From NCBI RefSeq assembly GCF_010692745.1, contig NZ_JAAHTB010000003.1:1-64000 (forward strand): 64,000 bases of DNA. The letters are read 5' to 3'. Positions 42,829 through 50,702 of the stretch are shown here, one piece after another (position 1 is the first letter of the stretch; each line of letters starts with the position of its first letter). A program made the position numbers and the translations under genes. The notes beneath the pieces were generated by a model, which saw nothing but the letters and a program-made list of their open reading frames with translations, did no database searches and was not told the DNA's origin. The stretch comes from Methylobacterium sp. BTF04 (GTDB taxonomy: Bacteria > Pseudomonadota > Alphaproteobacteria > Rhizobiales > Beijerinckiaceae).

Positions 42829-43968
42829 ATGCTCCTCAACGGATCGACCCGAACACTCTCGCGGGATGCCCGGTCCGACCTGCATCCTCAGGCCGAGGTG
42901 GCCGGCCCGCAGAGCGTCGGGCAGCCTTCGTCGCGGTTCGCGCACGCCACCACACCGACCTTTCCGTTCTCGGCCATCGTCGGCCAGGACGAGATGCGCC
43001 AGGCTCTGCTCATCGCCGCCGTCGATCCCACGGTGGGCGGCGTGCTGGTGTTCGGCGATCGCGGCACCGGCAAATCCACGGCGATCCGCGGCCTGGCGGC
43101 CCTGCTGCCGTCGATGCTGGCGGTGGCGGGCTGTCCCTATTCCTGCGATCCCGGCCGCCCGGCCGACCTATGCCATCGCTGCCGGGAGCAGGTCGCCCCG
43201 CTGACATCCCAGAAGATTCCGGTGCCGGTGGTCGACCTGCCCCTCGGCGCCACCGAGGACCGGGTGGTGGGCGCGCTCGACCTGGAACGGGCGCTGGCCC
43301 ATGGCGAAAAGGCGTTCGAGCCGGGACTGCTGGCCCGCGCCAATCGCGGCTTTCTCTACATCGACGAGGTCAATCTCCTCGACGACCACCTCGTGGACCT
43401 GCTGCTCGACGTGGCGGCCTCGGGCGTCAACACCGTGGAGCGCGAGGGCCTCAGTATCCGCCACCCGGCGCGCTTCGTGCTGGTGGGAAGCGGCAACCCG
43501 GAGGAGGGCGAGCTCCGGCCCCAGCTTCTCGACCGGTTCGGCCTCGCCGTCGAGGTGACGACGCCGACGGACCTGCCCACCCGCATCGACGTGGTCCGCC
43601 GCCGCGACGCCTACGAGCGCGATCCGGCCGGCTTCTGCGAAGCGTACGCCCCGGCCGACCACGCCATCCGGGAAACCCTCACCGCCGCCCGCGCCCGTCT
43701 GCCCGGCCTGCACGTGCCCGACGCCACCCTCGAGGCCGGCGCCCGGCTCTGTCTCGCGCTCGGCACCGACGGCCTTCGCGGCGAACTCACCCTGATGCGC
43801 ACCGCCCGCGCGCTCGCCGCCTACGAGGGCGCCGAGACGGTGACCCTCGACCATCTCGCCCGCATCGCGCCCTCGGCCCTGCGCCACCGCCTGCGCCGCA
43901 ATCCCCTCGACGAATCCGGCTCCACCGCCCGCGTGGCGCGCGCGGTGGAGGAGGTGCTGTCGCTGTGA
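42829..43968 (+). CDS. bchI: Magnesium chelatase AAA+ subunit BchI
   Basis: BchI forms ATP-hydrolysing hexameric rings with BchD and drives Mg2+ insertion by BchH. The protein is about 379 residues, with FPFSAIVGQDEMRQALLIAA at the usual domain start, Walker A GDRGTGKST, Walker B FLYIDEVNLLDDHLVDLLLD and the sensor/arginine region GSGNPEEGELRPQLLDRFGL. A cysteine cluster CPYSCDPGRPADLCHRC is present as in other BchI proteins. Its start is uncertain: ATG 42829 gives a leader of about 45 residues before the conserved part, without a strong ribosome binding site. It overlaps bchD by GTGA. Confidence 0.95.
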   Translation: MLLNGSTRTLSRDARSDLHPQAEVAGPQSVGQPSSRFAHATTPTFPFSAIVGQDEMRQALLIAAVDPTVGGVLVFGDRGTGKSTAIRGLAALLPSMLAVAGCPYSCDPGRPADLCHRCREQVAPLTSQKIPVPVVDLPLGATEDRVVGALDLERALAHGEKAFEPGLLARANRGFLYIDEVNLLDDHLVDLLLDVAASGVNTVEREGLSIRHPARFVLVGSGNPEEGELRPQLLDRFGLAVEVTTPTDLPTRIDVVRRRDAYERDPAGFCEAYAPADHAIRETLTAARARLPGLHVPDATLEAGARLCLALGTDGLRGELTLMRTARALAAYEGAETVTLDHLARIAPSALRHRLRRNPLDESGSTARVARAVEEVLSL

Positions 43969-45734
43969 CGGCCTACCAAGACAACCGTCTCCCCGTTGCG
44001 ACCCCCTCCGCCTGGGCGGACGCCCTGCGCGTGGCGCGCCTCGTCGCCGCCGACCCGCATGGAATCGGCGGCGTGGTGCTGCGGGCCGGCGCCGGGCCGG
44101 TGCGCGACCGCTGGCTCGCCGCCTTGCGCGCCCACCTCCCCAGCGGGTCACCGATGCGCCGCATGCCGGGCGGGATCGCAGACGACCGCCTCATCGGCGG
44201 CCTCGATCTGCCCGCCACACTCGCCGCCGGCCGGCCGGTGGCCCAGACCGGATTGCTGGCGGAATCCGATGGCGGCTGCGTCGTGGTACCGATGGCCGAA
44301 CGCCTGGAACCCGGCATCGCCGCCCGGCTCGCAGCCACCCTCGACACCGGCTGGGTCCGGGTCGAGCGCGACGGCCTGGGACAGAGCCTGCCCGCGCGGT
44401 TCGGGCTGATCCTCCTCGACGAGGGCATCGGCGCCGACGAGCGGGTGCCGACAGTCTTGTCCGAACGCCTCGCCTTCCATCTCGATCTCAGCGCCATCGC
44501 CTGGGGCGACGTACAGGACGCTCCAACCCCAGAAGAGCAGCCGAACGGCGCGGCGACCCAAACGGATGCGGCCATCACCGCCCTGGTCCAAGCTGCAGAG
44601 GCCCTTGGAATCGGCTCCTTGCGCGGGCCGCTCCTCGCCCTGCGGGTCGCGCACCTCGCCGCGTCTCTGGACGGGCGCGACGCGCTCTCCGACGCCGACA
44701 CGATCGAGGCCGCCCGCCTCGTGCTCGGACCGCGCGCCACGCAGATGCCCGCGACCGAGCCGGCGCCGGAGGAAGGGGACGCTCCGTCCGATCAGCCGCC
44801 GCAGGGTGAGGGCGACCCCGCACCGGAGACGCCGAGCGAAGCCAACGCCCTCGACGACAGCGTGGTCGCAGCCGCGCGCGCGGCGATCCCACCCCATCTC
44901 CTCGCCCTTCTCACCGGCGACGGCCCGCGCCCCACCGCACCCAAGGCCGGAAAGGCCGGCGCGGCGGCGGCGGCCAAGCGCAGCGGTCGCCCAGCCGGAA
45001 CCCGGCCCGGCGATCCGCGCCAGGGCCGTCTCAACCTGATCGAAACCCTGCGCGCCGCTGCCCCGTGGCAGCGCATCCGGCAGCGGCAGGCGTCTTCTCC
45101 CGAAATGCCGATCGCCGGGGGCTCGCGCCGGATCATCGTCCGCGCCGAGGACTTTCGCATCACGCGGTTTTCCCAGCGCACCGAAACCACCACGATCTTC
45201 GCCGTGGACGCGTCCGGCTCGGCCGCACTGGAGCGGCTGGCCGAGGCCAAGGGCGCCGTCGAGCTACTGTTGGCGCAGGCCTATATCCGGCGCGACAAGG
45301 TCGCCCTCGTGGCGTTCCGGGGCCGCAGCGCCGAGCTGATCCTCGCCCCGACCCGCTCGCTGGTGCGGGCACGGCGCGGCCTCGCCGGGCTCCCCGGCGG
45401 TGGTGGAACCCCGCTGGCCTCGGGAATCGACGCCGTCGCGGCCCTGGCTCTCGGGGTGCGCCGGAGCGGCGGAACCCCGGTGGTGGTGGTGCTCACAGAC
45501 GGGCGCGCCAACATCGCCCGGTCGGGCGAACCCGGCCGCGCCCGGGCCGGCGCCGACGCTCTGCAATCGGCCGGCGCTTTCCGCGCCACCAACGTGCGGG
45601 CGATCCTCATCGACACCGCCCCACGCCCGCAGGACCCTGCCCGGCGCCTCGCCGATGCCATGGGCGCGCGCTACCTGCCGTTGCCCTACGCCGACGCCGG
45701 GGCGATGAGCGCCGCGATCCGCTCGGCGACCTGA
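43965..45734 (+). CDS. bchD: Magnesium chelatase subunit BchD
   Basis: BchD bridges BchI and BchH in the chelatase. The 589-residue protein has an N-terminal AAA+-like region lacking a good Walker A, an acidic Pro-rich linker (about 262-290, EPAPEEGDAPSDQPPQGEGD) and a C-terminal von Willebrand A/integrin I domain with the MIDAS residues DASGSAA, GGGTPLASG and LTDGRAN. A GTG at 43965 overlaps the bchI stop. The I-H-D pairing of chelatase genes is split here: bchH lies in the superoperon and bchI-D lie downstream of hemA. Confidence 0.95.
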   Translation: MTAYQDNRLPVATPSAWADALRVARLVAADPHGIGGVVLRAGAGPVRDRWLAALRAHLPSGSPMRRMPGGIADDRLIGGLDLPATLAAGRPVAQTGLLAESDGGCVVVPMAERLEPGIAARLAATLDTGWVRVERDGLGQSLPARFGLILLDEGIGADERVPTVLSERLAFHLDLSAIAWGDVQDAPTPEEQPNGAATQTDAAITALVQAAEALGIGSLRGPLLALRVAHLAASLDGRDALSDADTIEAARLVLGPRATQMPATEPAPEEGDAPSDQPPQGEGDPAPETPSEANALDDSVVAAARAAIPPHLLALLTGDGPRPTAPKAGKAGAAAAAKRSGRPAGTRPGDPRQGRLNLIETLRAAAPWQRIRQRQASSPEMPIAGGSRRIIVRAEDFRITRFSQRTETTTIFAVDASGSAALERLAEAKGAVELLLAQAYIRRDKVALVAFRGRSAELILAPTRSLVRARRGLAGLPGGGGTPLASGIDAVAALALGVRRSGGTPVVVVLTDGRANIARSGEPGRARAGADALQSAGAFRATNVRAILIDTAPRPQDPARRLADAMGARYLPLPYADAGAMSAAIRSAT

Positions 45735-45752
45735 TTTCGAGGCGAACCATCC

Positions 45753-46640
45753 ATGAGTGCGGCGAGCGACAGGCCTCTTTGGGAGCGCGACGGCGCCGAC
45801 TGGCCGCACCGCGAGGCGAGCCGCTTCGTCGCGGCCTCCGGTTTGACCTGGCACGTGCAGGAGATGGGAGAGGCGCAGGCGCCGGCGCTGCTCCTCCTCC
45901 ACGGCACCGGGGCGGCTACCCATTCCTGGCGCGGGCTGATGCCGCTCCTGGCGGAGAAATTCCGGGTGATCGCGCCGGACCTGCCCGGCCACGGCTTCAC
46001 AGATCCGCTTCCCGCCGGCCGACTCTCCCTGCCCGGCATGGGGAGCGCGATCCGTGATCTTCTCGGCGCCCTCGCGATCGCGCCGGACCTCGTCGTCGGC
46101 CACTCGGCCGGGGCGGCGATCGGGGTCCGCCTCTGCCTCGACGGCGCGGTGACCCCGCGCCTGCTGGTGGCCCTCAACGGGGCGCTCACCCCGTTCCCCG
46201 GCCTCGCCTCGGTGCTGTTCCCGAGTCTCGCTCGGATGCTGTTCCTCAATCCGATCACCCCGAAGGTGTTTTCCTGGACTGCGGACCGGCCGGCGGTGGA
46301 GCGCCTGATCCGCGGCACCGGCTCGCGCCTCGATCCGGAGGGGCTCGACTTCTACCGGCGCCTGTTCCGCCGCCCCGGCCACGTCGCCGGTACGTTGGGG
46401 ATGATGGCGAACTGGGACCTGGCGGGCCTCAGCCGCGATATTCCCGGGCTCCAGGTGCCGACCCTCCTGGTGGTGGGGAGCGATGATCGCGCCGTCTCGC
46501 CGGAGACCGCCTTCACCCTTAGGGACCGCCTGCCCGATGCGCGCGTCGAACTGCTGCGCAACCTCGGTCACCTCGCCCACGAGGAGGCGCCGGACCGGAT
46601 CGCGCGGGTGATCCTCGAGGCCGCCCTCGCGCCGGCCTGA
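45753..46640 (+). CDS. bchO: BchO alpha/beta-hydrolase, Mg-chelatase-associated
   Basis: BchO is an alpha/beta-hydrolase of unknown precise role that follows bchD in most purple-bacterial clusters. The 295-residue protein has the oxyanion loop LLHGTGAATHSW, the nucleophile elbow VGHSAGAAIG (Ser), the acid region LLVVGSDDRAVSP and a terminal His in LGHLAHEEAPD. All catalytic triad positions are therefore present. It is separated from bchD by 18 bases and ends the bchI-D-O group, just before the crtI promoter. Confidence 0.93.
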   Translation: MSAASDRPLWERDGADWPHREASRFVAASGLTWHVQEMGEAQAPALLLLHGTGAATHSWRGLMPLLAEKFRVIAPDLPGHGFTDPLPAGRLSLPGMGSAIRDLLGALAIAPDLVVGHSAGAAIGVRLCLDGAVTPRLLVALNGALTPFPGLASVLFPSLARMLFLNPITPKVFSWTADRPAVERLIRGTGSRLDPEGLDFYRRLFRRPGHVAGTLGMMANWDLAGLSRDIPGLQVPTLLVVGSDDRAVSPETAFTLRDRLPDARVELLRNLGHLAHEEAPDRIARVILEAALAPA

Positions 46641-46682
46641 CGCGGTTCGGCGAACACCAGCGCTCATCACCGAAAACAGCCC

Positions 46683-46727
46683 TTGCCTCCCATGGTTTTT
46701 GCGGAATAGTGTCAGCTTATGTTGACA
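46683..46727 (+). promoter_or_regulatory. crtI promoter region with PpsR box over the start codon
   Basis: TGTcagcttatgttgACA at 46710-46727 fits the PpsR/CrtJ consensus exactly. It spans the crtI ATG at 46719. A possible -35 (TTGCCT, 46683-46688) and -10 (AATAGT, 46705-46710) at 16-bp spacing would place the transcript start at or next to the ATG. No second box is seen 8 bp away on either side. Confidence 0.65.
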
Positions 46728-48245
46728 CTCGCTGACTCGCCGAGCCCGACGACGACACCCACCGCACGCCCCCATGCGGTGGTGATCGGCAGCGGTTTCG
46801 GCGGTCTCGCGGCGGCGATCAGGCTCGGAGCCCGCGGCTACCGCGTCACGGTGCTGGAGCGGCTGGATCAGGCCGGCGGCCGTGCGCGAGTCCACCGCCA
46901 GGACGGTTTCACCTTCGATGCCGGCCCGACCATCGTCACCGCGCCGTTCCTGTTCGAGGAACTCTGGACCCTGTGCGGCAAGCGCATGGCCGACGACGTG
47001 ACCCTGGCGCCGATGCTGCCATTCTACCGCATCCGCTTCGATGACGGCGCCAGCTTCGACTACAGCGGCGATCGCGACGCCATGCGCGCCGAGGTGGCCC
47101 GGTTCTCGCCCGACGACGTCGCCGGCTACGAGCGCTTCATGGCCCGCTCCGAGGCGATCTGCCGTGTGGGGTTCGAGGAACTCGGACACGTCCCGTTCTC
47201 GCGCCTCAGCGACATGGCGCGGATCATGCCGACGCTGCTGCGGCTCGGCGGCCACCGCTCGGTCTACGACCTCGTGGCGTCCTACATTCGCGACGAGCGC
47301 CTGCGCACGATCTTCAGCTTCCACCCCCTCCTCATCGGCGGCAGCCCCTTCCGGGCCTCAGCGATCTATTGCCTGATCGCGCATCTCGAACGGCGCTGGG
47401 GCGTCCATTTCGCCATGGGCGGCACCGGGCGCCTCGTCGACGGCCTCGTCGACCTGATCCGGGGGCAGGGCGGCGAGGTGCGCTACGACGCGGATGCAGC
47501 CCGCATCGACGTCGTCGAGGGGCGCGCCACCGGAGTAACCCTCTGCAACGGCGAGCGAATCGCCGCCGACATCGTCGTCTCCAATGCCGATTCGGCGTTC
47601 ACCTACACCACCCTGCTGGGCGGCAAGGCCAAGCGCTGGAGCGCGGCAAAGCTCGCCCGCGCCCATTCCTCCATGGGGCTGTTCGTCTGGTATTTCGGCA
47701 CGAACCGGAAGTTCCCGGGCATCGCCCACCACACCATTCTGATGGGCCCGCGCTATCGCGGCCTGATCGACGACATCTTCTCGAAGAAGCGTCTGGCGCA
47801 GGATTTCAGCCTGTACCTGCACCGGCCCACCGCCACCGATCCGCTGCTGGCGCCGCCGGGCTGCGACGCCTTCTACGTGCTCTCTCCGGTGCCGAATCTC
47901 GATGGCGGCCAGGATTGGGACGCCATCGCCGAGCCGTACCGGCAGGCGATCGAGCGGCATCTCGACGCGACGGTGATGCCGGGCCTGTCGGGATCGATCG
48001 TCACCTCGAAGGTGACGAATCCGCAGGATTTCGCCACCGATTTCCTCAGCTTCCGCGGTTCGGGCTTCGGCCTGGAGCCGGTGCTGACGCAATCGGCGTG
48101 GTTCCGGCCGCACAACGCCTCCGAGGACGTGCGCCACCTCTACCTCGTCGGGGCCGGCACCCATCCGGGTGCGGGACTTCCCGGCGTACTCTCGTCTGCC
48201 CGAGTCCTCGATACCGTGGTGCCGGATGCGCGCGTTTTCGCCTGA
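46719..48245 (+). CDS. crtI: Phytoene desaturase CrtI
   Basis: CrtI introduces several double bonds into phytoene, giving neurosporene or lycopene for the spheroidene/spirilloxanthin pathways. The 508-residue flavoprotein has an N-terminal FAD motif AVVIGSGFGGLAAAIRLGARG (about 20-40), LERLDQAGGRARVHRQDGFTFDAGPTI and the C-terminal signature VGAGTHPGAGLPGVLSSARV. Few codons precede the flavin motif, so ATG 46719 (or TTG 46722) must be the start even though it lies inside the PpsR box. crtB overlaps its end. The number of desaturation steps cannot be read from the sequence. Confidence 0.95.
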   Translation: MLTLADSPSPTTTPTARPHAVVIGSGFGGLAAAIRLGARGYRVTVLERLDQAGGRARVHRQDGFTFDAGPTIVTAPFLFEELWTLCGKRMADDVTLAPMLPFYRIRFDDGASFDYSGDRDAMRAEVARFSPDDVAGYERFMARSEAICRVGFEELGHVPFSRLSDMARIMPTLLRLGGHRSVYDLVASYIRDERLRTIFSFHPLLIGGSPFRASAIYCLIAHLERRWGVHFAMGGTGRLVDGLVDLIRGQGGEVRYDADAARIDVVEGRATGVTLCNGERIAADIVVSNADSAFTYTTLLGGKAKRWSAAKLARAHSSMGLFVWYFGTNRKFPGIAHHTILMGPRYRGLIDDIFSKKRLAQDFSLYLHRPTATDPLLAPPGCDAFYVLSPVPNLDGGQDWDAIAEPYRQAIERHLDATVMPGLSGSIVTSKVTNPQDFATDFLSFRGSGFGLEPVLTQSAWFRPHNASEDVRHLYLVGAGTHPGAGLPGVLSSARVLDTVVPDARVFA

Positions 48246-49347
48246 GGCCGTGAGGCCGCCCCTCTGGGCCATCGCCCATGCCGATGCGGCCGATCACGCC
48301 GCCTGTCGGGCGGCGATCCGCACCGGATCGCGCAGCTTCTTTGCGGCCTCCGCCCTGTTACCGGCGGCGGTGCGGCGCCCGGCCTATGGGCTCTACGCCT
48401 TCTGCCGGCTCTCCGACGACGCCGTCGACGAGGTGGCGGCCAATGGCAGGGCCGCGGCGGTGGCCCGGCTCTCGGCCCGGCTCGCGCGCGCCTATGACGG
48501 CCGCCCGGCCGATACCGCGGCCGACCGGGCGCTGGCCGACATCGTGGCCGATCATGCGATCCCGCAGGCGCTGCCCGGTGCGCTCATCGAGGGATTGGCC
48601 TGGGACGCGCAGGGGCGCCGCTATGAGACCCTCTCGGAGCTGAGCGCCTATGCGGCGCGGGTCGCCGCAAGTGTCGGCGCGATGATGACCCTCATCATGG
48701 GTGTCCGCGATCCGGGCACGCTCGCGCGCGCCTGCGACCTCGGCGTCGCCATGCAATTCACCAACATCGCCCGCGACGTCGGCGAAGATGCCCGCGCCGG
48801 GCGGCTCTACCTGCCCCTGCGCTGGCTCGCCGAGGAGGGCATCGACGCGGACGCGTTCCTGGCCGATCCGACTCCAAGTCCGGCGCTCGCGCGCGTCGTC
48901 GGGCGCCTGCTCGCCGCCGCCGACCTTCTCTATGCGCGCGCGCAGAGCGGAGTCTCCGGTCTACCGCTCTCCTGCCGCCCTGCGATCCGCGCCGCCGGTT
49001 CGATCTATTCCGAGATCGGGCGCGAACTCGAACGCGCCGGGCTCGATCCGATCACCAGCCGTGCCCGCGTCGCAGGACGGCGCAAGGGGGTCCTGCTCGC
49101 CAAGGCCCTTCTGCTAGGAGCCAGCGGCGGGGCGCGTACGGCCCCGCCGCTGCCCGAAACGGCCTTCCTCGTGGACGCGGTGGCTGCGCAGCCGGTGCCG
49201 GTCCGGGCCTCTTGGTGGGACGTGCCCGCCCAGGCCGGCCGCGTTCTCGACCTCGTCGAAATCCTGCGCGCCCGGGAATCCTTCGGAAGCCAGGGGTTTG
49301 GAAGCCTGGCCTTCGCATCCGAGGAGGCGAATCCGGCGCCTTCATGA
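48226..49347 (+). CDS. crtB: Phytoene synthase CrtB
   Basis: CrtB joins two geranylgeranyl diphosphates into phytoene, the first committed carotenoid step. The protein is about 373 residues in the squalene/phytoene synthase fold, with RSFFAASALLPAAVRRPAYGLYAFCR, the first Asp motif SDDAVDE and the second region MQFTNIARDVGEDARAGRLYLP. The start may be ATG 48226 (20-base overlap with crtI) or GTG 48250. The C-terminal region after about residue 290 is Ala/Arg/Pro rich and less typical. The stop overlaps a micro-gene. Confidence 0.94.
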   Translation: MRAFSPEAVRPPLWAIAHADAADHAACRAAIRTGSRSFFAASALLPAAVRRPAYGLYAFCRLSDDAVDEVAANGRAAAVARLSARLARAYDGRPADTAADRALADIVADHAIPQALPGALIEGLAWDAQGRRYETLSELSAYAARVAASVGAMMTLIMGVRDPGTLARACDLGVAMQFTNIARDVGEDARAGRLYLPLRWLAEEGIDADAFLADPTPSPALARVVGRLLAAADLLYARAQSGVSGLPLSCRPAIRAAGSIYSEIGRELERAGLDPITSRARVAGRRKGVLLAKALLLGASGGARTAPPLPETAFLVDAVAAQPVPVRASWWDVPAQAGRVLDLVEILRARESFGSQGFGSLAFASEEANPAPS

Positions 49348-49529
49348 GCGACCCGCTCTTCGCATTCTTCGATATCGGACTCGTCTTCGCCCTGGCGATC
49401 GGTCTCGCGCTCTGGCAGCTCCTGGTGCTCAAGCGCAGCATCCGCCGCGATCGGCAAATGGCTGATTTACAAGCCGATATTCGCGACACGCGCGAGCGGC
49501 GGCCCAACGCAGAGACGCCGTCGCAATGA
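49344..49529 (+). CDS. 61-residue single-span membrane micro-protein (copy 1)
   Basis: This 61-residue protein starts with ATGA overlapping the crtB stop. One membrane helix (about 6-27, FAFFDIGLVFALAIGLALWQL) is followed by VLKRSIRRDRQMA and a polar tail. The segment LALWQLLVLKRSIRRDRQ closely resembles the next gene's LALWQLIVVQRSIRADRE, so the two look like tandem duplicates. No family is recognised. Its place behind crtB suggests a role in the carotenoid membrane machinery, by inference only. Confidence 0.65.
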   Translation: MSDPLFAFFDIGLVFALAIGLALWQLLVLKRSIRRDRQMADLQADIRDTRERRPNAETPSQ

Positions 49530-49690
49530 TCGCCTCCACCGCCCTCGAACTGGCGGTGCTGCGGCTGGCACTCTGGCAGTTGATCGTGGTCCAGCGCAGC
49601 ATCCGGGCGGACCGGGAGAAGGCTGCGCAGCTCACCTCACCCGCCGCGGCATCCGGAACGGCAGCATCAGACGCACCAGCGGATTGCTGA
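49526..49690 (+). CDS. 54-residue micro-protein (copy 2), overlaps crtC antisense
   Basis: This 54-residue frame begins at ATG 49526, overlapping the previous stop (ATGA), and ends at TGA 49690. It repeats the core of its neighbour (LALWQLIVVQRSIRADREKA, compare LALWQLLVLKRSIRRDRQMA). Its last 19 codons run antisense over the 3' end of crtC. The shared core and coupling argue that it is real. The C-terminal half is low-complexity Ala/Thr/Ser/Pro. Confidence 0.5.
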   Translation: MIASTALELAVLRLALWQLIVVQRSIRADREKAAQLTSPAAASGTAASDAPADC

Positions 49691-50702
49691 AACGCGTGAG
49701 CGACAGGCTTTCGTGCACCGGGCGCACCGCCTCGCCGCAGAGGGTCGAGGCCAGCAGCGAGCGGGCATAGAACGGCGTGTCCTCGAAGGTACGGACGATG
49801 CTGGACTGGCCATCGTCGCTGCGGGTGGTGCGCGGCATCCGCCACAACCGCGTAGCTGGCAGCGCGGCGCGGCGCGGTGGTGCGATCTCGAGGCGCGTTC
49901 CGTCGGGGGCAAAGCGCAGGGAGAGGTTCTGCGCGGTGCCGTCCTGGCGGTTGACGTCGTAGAGGATCGCCGACCCGCGCTTCAGATCCGCCCGGCACCA
50001 GGTCCAGTCGCCGAACGCGGCCTCCAGCGACGTGTCTCCATGGTTGGTATCGAAATAGGCGGTGCCGCGCCAGCTTAGGCCGGGTTCCTGAAGCTCCACT
50101 TCAACCGGGGAGGAGGGCGCCATAGGCCACCAGCGATGGCCGCCGGCCGCGTCGAGGGTGAAGGTTTCGGCGGTGATCCCCTCCGGCCGCAGCCGGATCG
50201 TCCCGCGCACCCGCGAGGGGATCGGCGCCGTCACTTCGTCGAGGCGGATGGTCAGGGTAGTGCCGTCCCAGTCGAGCGCGCTCGGGCCGATGGCAATGTG
50301 ATCCGCGTCGCGCGACAGGGATCCGCGTCCGCGTTCGGTCATGCAGAAGCGATTTGCGCGCGCCCCGTACAGCACCACGTTGACGGCGCAATGATCGAAC
50401 GGATCGCGGGCCGGGTCCCAAGCATAATAGGGTGAGAACACGCTGCCGATGAAGGCGATGATGGTGAGCCCTTGGGTGCCGTCCGCACTCAGGGCGTCGA
50501 CGTACCACCAGACATAGCCGTCCTTGGCGACCGGCGTGTCGAAGCGCGGCCGGCCTTCAGATCCGCCAGCAGGCTGTCGGCCGCCAGCCGTCCCGACTGG
50601 GCCGCCATCGGCACCCCCGGCCCCGGATGGACGCTGCCCCCCGCCAGATACAGCCCCGGCAGCGCCGTGCGTGCCCCCGGCCGCTTGAACGAGGCCATCC
50701 AC
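49632..50702 (-). CDS. crtC: Hydroxyneurosporene synthase (carotenoid 1,2-hydratase) CrtC
   Basis: CrtC adds water to the C1-C2 end of acyclic carotenoids such as neurosporene or lycopene. Family sequence begins at about 50,552 with RPRFDTPVAKDGYVWWYVDALS and continues with IAFIGSVFSPYYAWDP, NVVLYG, and YFDTNHGDTSLEAAFGDWTWCR. The end is SRFSNPLVRLML-like. No ATG, GTG or TTG lies in frame close to the conserved start, so I take the nearest upstream GTG (50702), giving about 356 residues and a 214-base overlap with crtD. The first 50 residues are low-complexity Gly/Ala and may not be translated. The function call is firm and the start is not. Confidence 0.88.
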   Translation of the reverse strand: MDGLVQAAGGTHGAAGAVSGGGQRPSGAGGADGGPVGTAGGRQPAGGSEGRPRFDTPVAKDGYVWWYVDALSADGTQGLTIIAFIGSVFSPYYAWDPARDPFDHCAVNVVLYGARANRFCMTERGRGSLSRDADHIAIGPSALDWDGTTLTIRLDEVTAPIPSRVRGTIRLRPEGITAETFTLDAAGGHRWWPMAPSSPVEVELQEPGLSWRGTAYFDTNHGDTSLEAAFGDWTWCRADLKRGSAILYDVNRQDGTAQNLSLRFAPDGTRLEIAPPRRAALPATRLWRMPRTTRSDDGQSSIVRTFEDTPFYARSLLASTLCGEAVRPVHESLSLTRFSNPLVRLMLPFRMPRRVR

